NCBI RefSeq assembly: GCF_026013545.1
Contig: NZ_JAPDOG010000010.1
Coordinates: 62,001 to 126,000, forward strand
DNA: 64,000 bases
Direction: 5' to 3'
From: Defluviimonas salinarum
GTDB taxonomy: Bacteria > Pseudomonadota > Alphaproteobacteria > Rhodobacterales > Rhodobacteraceae
The notes under the pieces were generated by a model. It was not told the origin of the DNA and ran no database searches. It saw only the letters and a list, made by a program, of their open reading frames with translations. Of the stretch, positions 32,963-41,358 are shown in pieces. Made by a program: the position numbers and the translations under genes. Numbering within the stretch: the stretch's first letter is position 1; each line of letters begins with the position of its first letter.

Positions 32963-33316
32963 TTACGCCTGAGCTTCACCGATTTCGGGGCGGTTCGTAA
33001 CCGCCTCCGAGCGCTCGCCGGGCGCTCCCACCCTTGTTTGCAAGGCGTCTGGCGCGTGCGCCGGCCGGCATCCACCTCAGTCGACGCGCCCGCCCATTGC
33101 CACAATTGCGCCCGGCGGGGGCGCGTAACCGGGGCCGCCTTGAATCTGCTGCGGGAACAAAGCGACTCGCTCTGACGGATTGTATTCGGCTGGGCATCGA
33201 GAGGGCGCTGCATTCACCGGAAATCCTCCGAATGACCGCTAGGGCGCCACTATTCGGACATGGATCGCGGTCAGGCTCGATTGTGAGGGGCACGCAGATG
33301 CGAAGGACCACAACAA
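32963..33316. other. Intergenic stretch without a recognised gene
   Basis: About 350 bp between the GTPase operon promoter region and a small plus-strand frame. Short open frames on both strands have no recognisable sequence. No hairpin with T tract was found. Confidence 0.35.
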
Positions 33317-33493
33317 ATGAAAATCATGGCGGCCATCCTGCACTGTATCTCGCGTCGTAAGGCGGAGGAGCCGGACGCGTTCGAACTGCGTCTGATCCAT
33401 ATGGGAACCGAGAAAGGCGAGGAACGCGGCGATCAAATCGCGCGTCCGACCGTGTTCTGTCGCCGCGCGCGCCGGATGCCGCGCGTAGCCTGA
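33317..33493 (+). CDS. Possible 58-residue protein
   Basis: An ATG with GAAGGA nine bases upstream opens a 58-codon frame that ends at 33493, seven bases from the convergent mipZ stop. The product starts with a short hydrophobic run (MKIMAAILHCI) and is then highly charged and basic at the end (FCRRARRM). I do not recognise it; the good start signal is the main support. Confidence 0.3.
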   Translation: MKIMAAILHCISRRKAEEPDAFELRLIHMGTEKGEERGDQIARPTVFCRRARRMPRVA

Positions 33494-33499
33494 ACGGCC

Positions 33500-34309
33500 T
33501 CAGAAATCGACCTCGACGCCGGGCAGATTCAGCTCGCGTGCGAGGTCCCGCACTTCCTGCCGGGCGGCGACGTTGGAGATGTTCAGCCCCTCGACGCCGA
33601 CATCGCGCAGATCCAGCAGCGTCAGCCCGCGCGGAAACAGCTCGCGGAAGATGACCCGCTCGGTGAAGCCCGGCGCGACGCGGAACCCGATCCGTTTGGA
33701 CAGCTGCTCCAGCGCCGCGCCGACCTTGCGCTTGTTGTGCATTTGCTGTGCGCCAAGCCGGTTCCTCAACACGATCCAGTCGATCGGCTTCAACCCCGCC
33801 CGCGCCCGCAGCTGGCGCGCGTTCCACACCATCTCCGAATAGATCGACGGGCCGGTGACCCGGCTCGTGTCGGGGTCGACACGCGCCAAGAGGTCAAAAT
33901 CGATGAAGCTGTCGTTGAGCGGCGTGATCAGCGTGTCGGCGAGCGAATGCGCAACCTGGCTCAGCCGCGTGTGCGAGCCGGGGCAGTCGATCACGATGAA
34001 GTCCACGTCCCGCTCGAGCCCGGCCACGGCTGCCGACAGGCGCCGGTCGTAGACGTTCTCGCCGGCCGCGAGACTGGCCTGGTCGATCTCCGGTAGTTCG
34101 CGGTAGTCGGGGGTCGGAAGCTCGATCCCTTGCTTGCGGCAGAAGGCGATCCGGTTCTCGATGTAGCGGCCGAAGCTCCGCTGGCGCAGGTCGAGGTCGA
34201 GGGCGCCGACCCGGTGTCCCATCCGCGATAGCGCGGTCGCGACATGCATGCAGGTGGTCGACTTGCCGGAGCCGCCCTTCTCGTTGCCAACGACGATGAT
34301 ATGCGCCAC
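33500..34309 (-). CDS. mipZ: Division-plane positioning ATPase MipZ
   Basis: A 269-residue ParA/MinD-superfamily ATPase that forms a gradient from the poles and keeps FtsZ at mid-cell in alphaproteobacteria. The deviant Walker A motif is GNEKGGSGKST near residues 8-18, the switch regions are LDLDLRQRSFGRY and DCPG, and the MipZ-specific SEMVWNARQLRARAGLKPIDW-type block is present. It begins with GTG at 34309 (VAHIIVVGNEK), with GAGGG upstream; the longer frame adds no family sequence. Its partner ParB is not in the window. Confidence 0.9.
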   Translation of the reverse strand: MAHIIVVGNEKGGSGKSTTCMHVATALSRMGHRVGALDLDLRQRSFGRYIENRIAFCRKQGIELPTPDYRELPEIDQASLAAGENVYDRRLSAAVAGLERDVDFIVIDCPGSHTRLSQVAHSLADTLITPLNDSFIDFDLLARVDPDTSRVTGPSIYSEMVWNARQLRARAGLKPIDWIVLRNRLGAQQMHNKRKVGAALEQLSKRIGFRVAPGFTERVIFRELFPRGLTLLDLRDVGVEGLNISNVAARQEVRDLARELNLPGVEVDF

Positions 34310-34561
34310 TAATCTGCCCTCGCTTCGCCGGCGGGCACCGCTGCTGCCCTTGTTGGCGCCACTATAGGTGGTGTTTTTACCCGGAGGAAGCTGCCACCCA
34401 TGTGTTCGTGCCACTTTCGTGGCGCGAATGCCATGCGGAGTGCCGCAGGCATGCCGCCGTGCCCGAGAAAAGCGCCGGCGGCTTGCCGGGGCTCAATTCC
34501 CGGTTGCGGTTTCCGTCGTTCTGATGCTTTTGCCGCGCGGGGGCGAACGGGAGACCTGAAC

Positions 34562-35080
34562 TTGAGACGACTGCAATGCGCCGTAGCCGCGGCGTTGACC
34601 CTGATTGCTGCGCCCGCCACGCTTTCGGCCGCCGCCTTCATCGAGGAACATTCGGCCTGGACCGTTATGGGGCGCGACGACAGCTGCCTTGTCACCACCT
34701 CGGCCGTGGATGACTCCGGCGCGAAGCTCACCTTCGTCCATCTGCCAGACCGGGCGTTCGCGACCATCGAGTCCTTCGAGTGGACCGAGGTTCCCGGAAG
34801 CTGGCAGGACGGCGCGGGCAACGTGGAAATCGCGGTTGGCGCCGCCTCGCCGGTGAGCCTCGCGGCACGGATCGACGGTCTTGCGATCCTCTTAACGGAC
34901 GAAACCGGCACCGCGTTTTCCGACCTCGAATCCGCGTTGGCCGCGGCGACCGGGATCGGGGCTGAGGGTCAGCCCGATCTCGCGATCCGCGACGCCGCCG
35001 GCACGGCGATCGCCGGCTTCAGCCTGCTCGGGGCGGCCGAGGCCATCGCGAAGGGGGCGAGCTGCGCCGAGGCACTTTGA
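34562..35080 (+). CDS. Exported protein of unknown function
   Basis: A 172-residue protein with a signal peptide: basic start LRRLQ, hydrophobic AVAAALTLIAAPA, cleavage near SAA-AF. The mature part has repeated beta-strand patterns (WTVMGRDDSCLVTTSA, KLTFVHLPDRAFATI) and two cysteines (in DDSCLV and ASCAEAL) that may pair. This is reminiscent of small periplasmic invasion-associated-locus-B-like proteins, but the match is too weak for a call. The TTG at 34562 with GGGAG upstream places the signal peptide at the N-terminus; earlier ATGs give a poor leader. Confidence 0.6.
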   Translation: MRRLQCAVAAALTLIAAPATLSAAAFIEEHSAWTVMGRDDSCLVTTSAVDDSGAKLTFVHLPDRAFATIESFEWTEVPGSWQDGAGNVEIAVGAASPVSLAARIDGLAILLTDETGTAFSDLESALAAATGIGAEGQPDLAIRDAAGTAIAGFSLLGAAEAIAKGASCAEAL

Positions 35081-35127
35081 GCGCGGGCCCCGACGCGCCG
35101 GCCCCGACGTGCGGGCCGACCAAAATG

Positions 35128-35155
35128 AAAGCGCCGCCCGAGGGGGCGGCGCTTT
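35128..35155. terminator. Bidirectional terminator hairpin between convergent genes
   Basis: AAAGCGCCGCCC (35128-35139) pairs with GGGCGGCGCTTT (35144-35155) across a 4-base loop. It lies between the exported-protein gene (plus) and rpmE (minus), 12 perfect pairs with A/T ends on both sides, so it can stop both transcripts. Confidence 0.8.
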
Positions 35156-35174
35156 GCGTTTCGATGCGGCTGGC

Positions 35175-35396
35175 TCAGAAGCCGAGGCCGGCATACTTGT
35201 TCTTGAACTTCGACACGCGGCCGCCGGTGTCCATCAGCTTGGCCGAGCCGCCGGTCCAGGCGGGATGCGCCAGCGGGTCGATGTCGAGCGCCATCTGGTC
35301 GCCTTCCTTGCCCCAGGTCGAGCGGACCTTGAAGACCGTGCCGTCCGTCATCTTGACGTCGATCATGTGGTAGTCGGGGTGAATGTCTTTTCTCAT
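35175..35396 (-). CDS. rpmE: 50S ribosomal protein bL31
   Basis: A 73-residue large-subunit protein, recognised by [23 protein letters not shown]-like RSTWGKEGD and [11 protein letters not shown], ending [16 protein letters not shown]. It lacks the CxxC zinc cysteines, so it is the zinc-independent form. The start is 11 bp after the rplS stop, and the two are cotranscribed. Confidence 0.95.
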   Translation of the reverse strand: MRKDIHPDYHMIDVKMTDGTVFKVRSTWGKEGDQMALDIDPLAHPAWTGGSAKLMDTGGRVSKFKNKYAGLGF

Positions 35397-35407
35397 GGTC
35401 CCGCTCC

Positions 35408-35791
35408 TCAGGCCTTGGCCGCGTCTTTGGGCTTGTAGTTGGTAACTTCGGCGATCCGGGCGGATTTGCCGCGGCGGTCGCGCAGGTAGTAGAGCTTGGC
35501 GCGGCGCACGCGGCCACGACGCACGACCTCGATCGAGTCGATGTTGGTCGAGTAGAGCGGGAAGACGCGCTCGACGCCCTCGCCGAAGGAAATCTTGCGG
35601 ACGGTGAACGAGGCGGCGATGCCCGAGCCGCCCTTGCGGGAGATGCAGACGCCTTCGTAGGCCTGCACGCGGGTGCGGGTGCCTTCGGTCACCTTGTAGC
35701 CGACACGGATCGTGTCGCCCGCCTTGAAGTCCGGGATGGACTTGCCGAGAGCGGCGATCTGCTCGGCTTCGATTTGCGCGATCAGGTTCAT
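35408..35791 (-). CDS. rplS: 50S ribosomal protein bL19
   Basis: A 127-residue large-subunit protein at the 30S-50S interface. Typical sequence: [34 protein letters not shown] and [20 protein letters not shown], with [13 protein letters not shown] near the end. In most proteobacteria rplS follows trmD directly; here about 1.1 kb with an opposite-strand gene separates them. Confidence 0.96.
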   Translation of the reverse strand: MNLIAQIEAEQIAALGKSIPDFKAGDTIRVGYKVTEGTRTRVQAYEGVCISRKGGSGIAASFTVRKISFGEGVERVFPLYSTNIDSIEVVRRGRVRRAKLYYLRDRRGKSARIAEVTNYKPKDAAKA

Positions 35792-36381
35792 CGCGTGATC
35801 CTTTCCAATGCTCGCGGTTCTGTCCGCGAAGATGTGCGCGCCTCAGAGCTCTCGGTCTTCTTCCGGGTCCGCATGAGCGCCCGCCAGAGATCAGGTCGTC
35901 ATTCCTTGTTGCTGCCGCCCTGGGGCCGCACCTTGCCGAAGAAAGCGAAGGGCCCTGGCCAATAAACGACAGGTCCGGACGACTCGCGAGAGCCCCGGAC
36001 GGGCGGGGTATAGGGGGGCTACGCCTTGCGATCAAGCGAATTTTGCCGGGCGCCGAGGCGCAGTTCATCATCCGAGGCGGTCACGTCGCCGCGAGCAATC
36101 AAGCAGGGTTGGGCTGCTGTACATGGTCAGTTCCTGCGGATCGAGGGTGAAACAGAACGGCGGCGCATTCTCAACCCAGCACACTTGCTCAGAAACGGCC
36201 GTGCCGACTGATGCATATCAGTGCGTCGCATCACGAGTGGAGCATGGTGGTCAGAATCCTGACTACACGTTCCGGCGGTACGCCGAAGTGTTGAGACCAA
36301 CGGCGTTGAGGCGACCCCGGCTTGGTCGTGGATCTCGACCGATTGGCATTCGTTCATCGGCATGTGGCAAAGGAGGAAAAA
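35792..36381. other. 590-bp intergenic region between rplS and the cytochrome gene
   Basis: It holds the divergent promoters of rplS/rpmE (minus) and of the cytochrome c gene (plus). GC content falls visibly after about 36050 compared with the ribosomal genes. I see no complete gene, RNA or repeat in it. Confidence 0.4.
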
Positions 36382-36840
36382 ATGCATCTTTTCAGATTTG
36401 TCGGCCGTGCCGCGCCAATTGCGGCAGGAGTGAGCGTCGCAGTCGGCGCGTGGACCGGCGCGGCTCTGGCATTCGACGAAGCCGCCCAGATCGAGTTGGG
36501 CCACGCAGAGTTCACGGCCCATTGTGCGTCTTGCCACGGTGCGGAAGCGCACGGGGACGGTCCAGTAGCCGCAGTCCTCGAAAAGAAGCCGCCCGATCTG
36601 ACACAAATCTCCGCTCGATACAGCGGCCAATTCCCGACCGGGACAATTCAAGAGATCATTGACGGGCAGAATATGATAAATCCTCACGGGGACCGAGACA
36701 TGCCGATCTGGGGCGATCGCTATTTTGAAACCGCGGCTAAACGGTCGCAGTCCGTTCCCCATGACGTCGATGCGCAGGCGCTTGCACTCGGGCGGGTGAC
36801 CGCTCTGGTCAAATTCCTGGAGTCAATCCAGGCGCAGTGA
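36382..36840 (+). CDS. Periplasmic class I c-type cytochrome
   Basis: A 152-residue exported monoheme cytochrome. A signal peptide (to about residue 29, TGAALA-F) is followed by the heme site CASCH and an axial methionine in DMPIWGD; PDLTQI and the C-terminal helix ALGRVTALVKFLESI complete the fold. The partner oxidase or dehydrogenase is not nearby. Its ribosome-binding site AAAGGAGGAAAAA is unusually strong. The gene and its 5' flank are less GC-rich than their surroundings and lie on the opposite strand inside a conserved ribosomal gene neighbourhood, which suggests insertion by transfer. Confidence 0.85.
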   Translation: MHLFRFVGRAAPIAAGVSVAVGAWTGAALAFDEAAQIELGHAEFTAHCASCHGAEAHGDGPVAAVLEKKPPDLTQISARYSGQFPTGTIQEIIDGQNMINPHGDRDMPIWGDRYFETAAKRSQSVPHDVDAQALALGRVTALVKFLESIQAQ

Positions 36841-36918
36841 CGGTCGCAACTTCCGGTCGTCAACGAGGCGGATGAAATCCGAAGGCTGGGTCGCGCTACG
36901 CGGCAAGACACCGGCGCG

Positions 36919-37731
36919 TCACTTGTTCGCCCCTTCCTTCCGCGCTGCCCAGAGGTCCGGCCGACGCGCCTTCGTCAGCCGCTCCGACTCGGCGCGCCGC
37001 CATTTCGCGATCTCGCCGTGGTGGCCGGACATGAGGACGGGTGGGATCTCGCGCCCCTCCCAGACCGCGGGCCTCGTGTATTGCGGGTGCTCCAGCAGCC
37101 CGTGCGAATGGCTTTCTTCCTCGGTCGAGGCGGCGTTGCCTAGGACGCCGGGCAGGAGCCGCACTACCGCATCCAGTATCGCCTGCGCGGCAATCTCGCC
37201 GCCGGTCAGGACGAAGTCGCCGAGGCTGACCTCCTCGACCGCGTAGTGATCGAGGACGCGCTGGTCGACGCCTTCGAACCTTCCGGCGAGCAGGGTGATC
37301 CCCTCGGTCCCGGCCCAGCGCCGGGCCATGGCCTGATCGAAAGGTTTGCCGCGAGGGGAGAGATAAACCACCGGCCACTTGGCACGGTCAGGGGGCGTGC
37401 CGATGGCAGCCTGATCGAAGGCGGTTGCCACGACATCGGCGCGCAGGACCATGCCCGCGCCGCCGCCTGCGGGCGTATCGTCGACATTGCGATGCTTGCC
37501 GATGCCAAAGGGGCGCAAAGGGATCGTCTCGAGCCCCCAGAGCCCGTCCTGCAGGGCCTTGCCGGTGAGGGACAGGCCGAGCGTGCCGGGGAAGGCCTCG
37601 GGGAAAAGGGTGATGATCCGAGCCGTCCAGGCGCCCTTCAGACGCAGCGGCTCTTCCATGAGATCGCGCGGCCGCGCCGAGACGGACACCCGCAAGCGCC
37701 CATGGGACTTCGGCTTGTCCGCCTCCGTCAC
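36919..37731 (-). CDS. trmD: tRNA (guanine-37-N1)-methyltransferase TrmD
   Basis: A 270-residue knot-fold (SPOUT) enzyme that makes m1G37 and prevents frameshifts. Family marks are [55 protein letters not shown] and the [19 protein letters not shown] loop. The GTG at 37731 overlaps the rimM stop (GTGA), so translation is coupled. The first 35 residues extend beyond E. coli TrmD; an internal ATG (MEEPLRLKG) is an alternative start. Confidence 0.94.
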   Translation of the reverse strand: MTEADKPKSHGRLRVSVSARPRDLMEEPLRLKGAWTARIITLFPEAFPGTLGLSLTGKALQDGLWGLETIPLRPFGIGKHRNVDDTPAGGGAGMVLRADVVATAFDQAAIGTPPDRAKWPVVYLSPRGKPFDQAMARRWAGTEGITLLAGRFEGVDQRVLDHYAVEEVSLGDFVLTGGEIAAQAILDAVVRLLPGVLGNAASTEEESHSHGLLEHPQYTRPAVWEGREIPPVLMSGHHGEIAKWRRAESERLTKARRPDLWAARKEGANK

Positions 37732-38234
37732 TCGCTTTCCTCCGGTGGGTCGGCGATGATCCGGCCGGCGGTGAGGTCGACGGTCGGCACGATGGCCTTG
37801 GTGAAGGGCAGAAGGAGCGCGGTCTTGCGGCCCGGCGCGAAGATCTCGAGGATGTCGCCCGCGCCGTGGTTGAAGACCGCCCGGACCGTGCCGAGCCGCT
37901 GGCCGCCGGTATCGAGCACTTCGAGCCCGATCAGGTCGGCATGGTAGAACTCGTCGTCTGGCAGGTTCGGCAGTTTCGAACGGTCGGCGAAGAGCGACAC
38001 GCCGCGCAGCGCGTCGGCCTCCTCCTTGGTCGTGACGCCCGATAGCCGCGCGCCGAGGCCGCCGGGGACCTCGCGCGTGATCTTCACGGTGAAGCTGCGC
38101 GAGCCATCCTCGGTGTAAAGCGGGGCATAGGCGGCGATCGCCTCGGGCTGGGTGCAGAAGCTTTTCAGCCGCACCTCGCCCTTGACGCCAAAAGCGCCAG
38201 AAATGGCGCCGACGCAGATCCGGTCAGTTGCCAT
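37728..38234 (-). CDS. rimM: Ribosome maturation factor RimM
   Basis: A 168-residue 30S assembly factor. The N-terminal barrel begins with [20 protein letters not shown], and the C-terminal PRC-barrel has [18 protein letters not shown] and GAGDILEI, ending with [14 protein letters not shown]. It lies between rpsP and trmD, as in most bacteria, and overlaps the stop of a 50-residue frame upstream and the start of trmD downstream. Confidence 0.94.
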   Translation of the reverse strand: MATDRICVGAISGAFGVKGEVRLKSFCTQPEAIAAYAPLYTEDGSRSFTVKITREVPGGLGARLSGVTTKEEADALRGVSLFADRSKLPNLPDDEFYHADLIGLEVLDTGGQRLGTVRAVFNHGAGDILEIFAPGRKTALLLPFTKAIVPTVDLTAGRIIADPPEESE

Positions 38235-38376
38235 CCGCCGCCTCCGGGCAGGCGGCCGCCACCGCGGCGGCGGCCGGTTCGGGGACCATGAGCCGGTCGG
38301 TCCTCATCCCGAGCCAGAACGCGCCCCCGCAGAGCGCGAAGGTGACGAACCGGCGCAGGAAGAAGCCGACCATCAT
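38224..38376 (-). CDS. 50-residue predicted membrane protein between rpsP and rimM
   Basis: A short frame ([20 protein letters not shown] start) encodes one hydrophobic helix (about 4-23) with arginines on one side and an Ala/Pro-rich tail ending PEAADGN. The stop TGA overlaps the rimM start by 11 bp, and AAGG precedes the start by 10 bases, 12 bp after the rpsP stop. This tight packing in a strongly conserved operon supports it as a real gene. Function unknown. Confidence 0.6.
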   Translation of the reverse strand: MMVGFFLRRFVTFALCGGAFWLGMRTDRLMVPEPAAAAVAAACPEAADGN

Positions 38377-38387
38377 GGTTCAGCGCC

Positions 38388-38744
38388 TTATTCGGACGCT
38401 TCGGCCGGGGCGGCCTTCTTGGCCTTCTCCTCGGCGCGCTTCTTCGCCTTGGCGCCCGGCTCGGCCTTCTTCATGTTGGCGCGGGTGGCCTTCTCGCGGA
38501 CGCCGGCGGCTTCGAGCATGCGGGCGATGCGGTCGGTCGGCTGGGCGCCCTGGGAGAGCCAGTACTGGACGCGCTCCATGTTCATCTTAACGCGCTCCTC
38601 GCTGTCCTTCGGCAGGAGCGGGTTGTAGGTGCCGAGCTTCTCGAGGAAGCGGCCGTCGCGCGGCATGCGGCTGTCCGAGGCGACGATCGAGTAGTGCGGG
38701 CGCTTCTTGGAGCCCCCACGGGCGAGGCGGATCTTCATAGCCAT
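38388..38744 (-). CDS. rpsP: 30S ribosomal protein bS16
   Basis: A 118-residue small-subunit assembly protein. The start [19 protein letters not shown]-type sequence and [21 protein letters not shown] are diagnostic. The C-terminal 30 residues are a Lys/Ala/Glu-rich extension ([19 protein letters not shown]) common in alphaproteobacteria. It leads the rpsP-rimM-trmD group. Confidence 0.96.
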   Translation of the reverse strand: MAMKIRLARGGSKKRPHYSIVASDSRMPRDGRFLEKLGTYNPLLPKDSEERVKMNMERVQYWLSQGAQPTDRIARMLEAAGVREKATRANMKKAEPGAKAKKRAEEKAKKAAPAEASE

Positions 38745-38798
38745 GTCAGTTCTCCTATATCTGGCTGTGACGCAGGCGAAGTGCCTGTCATTCCTTGG

Positions 38799-39095
38799 TT
38801 ATTTCTGTAGCTGCTCGTGATGCCTGATGACTTCCGAGATGATGAAGCTCAGGAATTTCTTGGCGAATTCGGGGTCGAGGTCGGCGTCGAGCGCCATCCG
38901 CTGGAGCCGTTCGATCTGGCTGGCCTCGCGCATCGGGTCCGAGGGCGGCAGGTCGTGCTCGGCCTTGAGCCGGCCCACCGCCTGGGTGTGCTTGAAGCGC
39001 TCGGCCAGCGTGTAGACCAGGATCGCGTCGAGCCGGTCGATCGAGTCGCGGTGGCCCTTCAGGAGGCTCGCGGCGCGGGTCGTCGGGTCACTCAT
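38799..39095 (-). CDS. Chorismate mutase, AroQ type
   Basis: A 98-residue all-helical monofunctional chorismate mutase (prephenate from chorismate; Phe/Tyr synthesis). Family pattern: IDRLDAILVYTLAERFKHTQ, VGRLKAEHDLPPSDPMREA and the final FLSFIISEVIRHHEQLQ. Active-site residues Arg, Lys and Glu of these helices are present. GGAGG precedes the ATG at 39095. It sits next to rpsP; the gap of 54 bp suggests it can be cotranscribed with the ribosomal genes. Confidence 0.88.
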   Translation of the reverse strand: MSDPTTRAASLLKGHRDSIDRLDAILVYTLAERFKHTQAVGRLKAEHDLPPSDPMREASQIERLQRMALDADLDPEFAKKFLSFIISEVIRHHEQLQK

Positions 39096-39196
39096 TCGGG
39101 CCTCCGGGACTGGGGACGGGGGGCGGTTTTGCGTGCCGCCTGCCTGCAGCGCGCGTACAGACGGCGTACCGACGGTGCAAGCGGCTGGGGCGGGAC

Positions 39197-39240
39197 CGGG
39201 GCGCTGCCCCGGACCCCGGGGTATTGGGGCAATGAAGAAG
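39197..39240. repeat. Rhodobacterales-type intergenic repeat
   Basis: GGGGCGCTGCCCCGGACCCC followed by GGGGTATTGGGGC and AATGAAGAAG. The first half can form a GGGGC/GCCCC hairpin. The second half resembles the GGGGATATTGGGGC repeat near 8.2 kb. It separates the GNAT cluster from the chorismate mutase gene. Confidence 0.5.
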
Positions 39241-39249
39241 CCGGAACGG

Positions 39250-39777
39250 TCATGCGCGGGGCTCCCGGTCGTGGCGGTAGACGAGGCAGCCGGGGCAGGC
39301 CTCGGGGCGCGCGGCCTCGGCGTCGAGGCGCGCGCCGAGCCGTTCGGCGAGCGCCACAGAGCGGCGGTTGCCCGGCGCGATGTAGGAGACGATGCTGTCC
39401 CAGCCGAGCCGGTCGAAGACATAGTCGCGGGTGGCGACCGCGGCCTCGTAGGCGAAGCCCTGGCCCTCGGCCTCCTCGGTGGTCATCCAGCCGAGCTCGG
39501 GCTCGGGGTCGGTGATCTCGTAATGCAGGATCGACATGCCGACGAAGCGACCGGTCGCGCGGTCCTCCATCGCGAAGGGGCCGTAGCCGCGCAGCTGCCA
39601 GCTCGCGGTCTCGGCGCCGAAGTCGAGCCAGGCGGCGTGGCGATCGAAGGGGCCGCCCATATGCTCGGCGCGGTCCGACATCAGGATCTCGGCGTAATGG
39701 CCGAAGTCGTCGAGCCGCGGCGCCCTGAGCGTGAGCCGCGCGGTCGCGAGTTCGGGGATGGTGAGCGTCACCGTCAT
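39250..39777 (-). CDS. GNAT acetyltransferase, RimJ/RimL type (4th of tandem array)
   Basis: A 175-residue acetyltransferase. Typical start PELATARLTLRAPRLDDFGH, the ELGWMTTEEAEGQGFAYEAA acetyl-CoA loop region and SIVSYIAPGNRRSVALAERL, where N-R-R-S is the family N-x-x-S motif. A cysteine-containing tail PEACPGCLVYRH ends the chain. Its start overlaps the previous gene's stop by 4 bp (ATGA). Substrate unknown; relatives acetylate ribosomal proteins or small amines. Confidence 0.82.
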   Translation of the reverse strand: MTVTLTIPELATARLTLRAPRLDDFGHYAEILMSDRAEHMGGPFDRHAAWLDFGAETASWQLRGYGPFAMEDRATGRFVGMSILHYEITDPEPELGWMTTEEAEGQGFAYEAAVATRDYVFDRLGWDSIVSYIAPGNRRSVALAERLGARLDAEAARPEACPGCLVYRHDREPRA

Positions 39778-40310
39778 GCGCGCATCCTCGGAGCGGGGTG
39801 GCGGTAGACGAGGGTCGGGCGGTCGGAGGGATGCGCCGCCTTCTCGTCACGCGTTGCGCCGAGCCGGTCGGCGAGCGCGATCGAGCGGACATTGTCGGGG
39901 TGGATGTAGCTCACCGCCGTGGTCCAGCCGAGGACGGAGAAGGCGTGGTCGCGCGCCGCCGCCGCCGCCTCGCGGGCGTAGCCCTTGCCCTCGGCGGCCT
40001 CGCTCCAGACGGTCCAGCCGATTTCACGTTCGGGCCAGCCCGCCGGGTACCAGGGGCCGGCCATGCCGAGGGCGTCGTCAGTCCCCTTGAGGGTGAACAC
40101 GAACATGCCGAAGCCGCGCAGGACCCAGTGGCCGATCACATGGCCGAAGGCGCGCCAGGCGAGACCCTCGTCCAACTCCTCGGTGCGGATGAAGGCCGAG
40201 CGCGGCGACATCGCGAAGCCGCGCCAGGCCGGCCAGTCGGCGGCCGCCGGCGCGCGTAAGGCGAGCCGTTCGGTCTCGATCACCGGGGTATTGGCGAGCA
40301 CTGGTGTCAT
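39774..40310 (-). CDS. GNAT acetyltransferase, RimJ/RimL type (3rd of tandem array)
   Basis: A 178-residue paralogue of its neighbours. It starts NTPVIETERLALRAPAAADW and has EIGWTVWSEAAEGKGYAREA and TAVSYIHPDNVRSIALADRL as acetyl-CoA and C-terminal motifs. The tail RPTLVYRHPAPR matches the tails of the first and fourth copies. ATGA overlaps with both neighbours show strict translational coupling. Confidence 0.82.
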   Translation of the reverse strand: MTPVLANTPVIETERLALRAPAAADWPAWRGFAMSPRSAFIRTEELDEGLAWRAFGHVIGHWVLRGFGMFVFTLKGTDDALGMAGPWYPAGWPEREIGWTVWSEAAEGKGYAREAAAAARDHAFSVLGWTTAVSYIHPDNVRSIALADRLGATRDEKAAHPSDRPTLVYRHPAPRMRA

Positions 40311-40816
40311 GCCAGCCCCCTGATGTCGTGGACGATCACCACGTCTCCGGGATCGGTGCCGGGGATGGTCGGGTCGATCACGCCGCCGAGCTTCAGCCCG
40401 AGCGCGATGGACCGGTCGTTGGCCGAGTCGACGATGTTGATCAGCCGGTCCCAGCCGAGGGTTCGGCGCACCCAGAGCATCACGGCGCGGGCGGCTTCGG
40501 CGGCATAGCCCTTGCCCTCGGCTTCCGGGATCACGAACCAGCCCAGTTCGGGTACGGGATAGCCCGCGAATTCGTAGATGCCGACCTCGCCGACATAGGC
40601 GCCGGTCGCGCGGTCGTCGAGGCCAAAGGCGCCGTAGCCCTTGAGCGGCCAGAGGGCCACATCGGCGGCCCAGTTCTTCCACGCCTCGTCCCGGCTCATC
40701 ATGCCGCGTTCGGGGATCGAGCGGGGAGAGGCGAAGAAGGCCGCCCAGTGCTCGAAGTCAGAAAGCTTCGGGGCGCGGAGGATCAGGCGGTCGGTTTGGA
40801 GCGTGGGAGGGGTCAT
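40307..40816 (-). CDS. GNAT acetyltransferase, RimJ/RimL type (2nd of tandem array)
   Basis: A 169-residue paralogue beginning PPTLQTDRLILRAPKLSDFE, with ELGWFVIPEAEGKGYAAEAA and RLINIVDSANDRSIALGLKL. It is somewhat more divergent: the C-terminal tail ends in VVIVHDIRGLA instead of the LVYRH/LTWRH ending. Its start and stop each overlap a neighbour by 4 bp. Confidence 0.82.
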   Translation of the reverse strand: MTPPTLQTDRLILRAPKLSDFEHWAAFFASPRSIPERGMMSRDEAWKNWAADVALWPLKGYGAFGLDDRATGAYVGEVGIYEFAGYPVPELGWFVIPEAEGKGYAAEAARAVMLWVRRTLGWDRLINIVDSANDRSIALGLKLGGVIDPTIPGTDPGDVVIVHDIRGLA

Positions 40817-41358
40817 GCGGCCCTCCCGGCATCATGGCGCCACGTCAACGTCGGTTCGTCGCCGTAAGGATGGCGGGCGTCTGGATCGACGACCGCGCCG
40901 AGCCGTTCACAGAGGCGGTGCGAGGTGGCGTTGTCGGGGTCTGTGTAGGACACGGCGGTCCGGAACCCGCTGGTGGCGAAGAACCAGTCGCGCGCCGCCG
41001 ATGCGGCTTCGAAGGCGAGGCCCCGGCCCTCGTTCGCCTCGTTCCAGAGGCTCCAGCCGAGTTCGGGTTCGGGATGGGTCTCAGGGTAGAACGGGCCGAT
41101 GGCGCCAATCCCGTCGTCGCTGTCGCGAATCGTTGCGGTGAACAGGCCGAAGCCGTGGCGGCGCCACTGATCGAGTATGTCGAGATAGCTTTCGCGCGTC
41201 CGTTCAAACGTCCACGGGCCACCCATCAGATGCGAGCGTTTGGACGCCCAGAACCGGGCCGAGGGCGAAAGATCACGGCCGTTGGGTACGCGCAGGCGCA
41301 GCCTCTCGGTCCTGAGGACCGGACGGCCTTCGGCGTCCTGCGTTACCCGACAGGTCAT
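40813..41358 (-). CDS. GNAT acetyltransferase, RimJ/RimL type (1st of tandem array)
   Basis: A 181-residue paralogue with RPVLRTERLRLRVPNGRDLS, then ELGWSLWNEANEGRGLAFEA and TAVSYTDPDNATSHRLCERL. The tail EPTLTWRHDAG is close to that of the third copy. The ATG overlaps the ffh stop by 4 bp, linking the array to the SRP gene. Four paralogues in a row indicate local duplication and divergence. Confidence 0.82.
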   Translation of the reverse strand: MTCRVTQDAEGRPVLRTERLRLRVPNGRDLSPSARFWASKRSHLMGGPWTFERTRESYLDILDQWRRHGFGLFTATIRDSDDGIGAIGPFYPETHPEPELGWSLWNEANEGRGLAFEAASAARDWFFATSGFRTAVSYTDPDNATSHRLCERLGAVVDPDARHPYGDEPTLTWRHDAGRAA

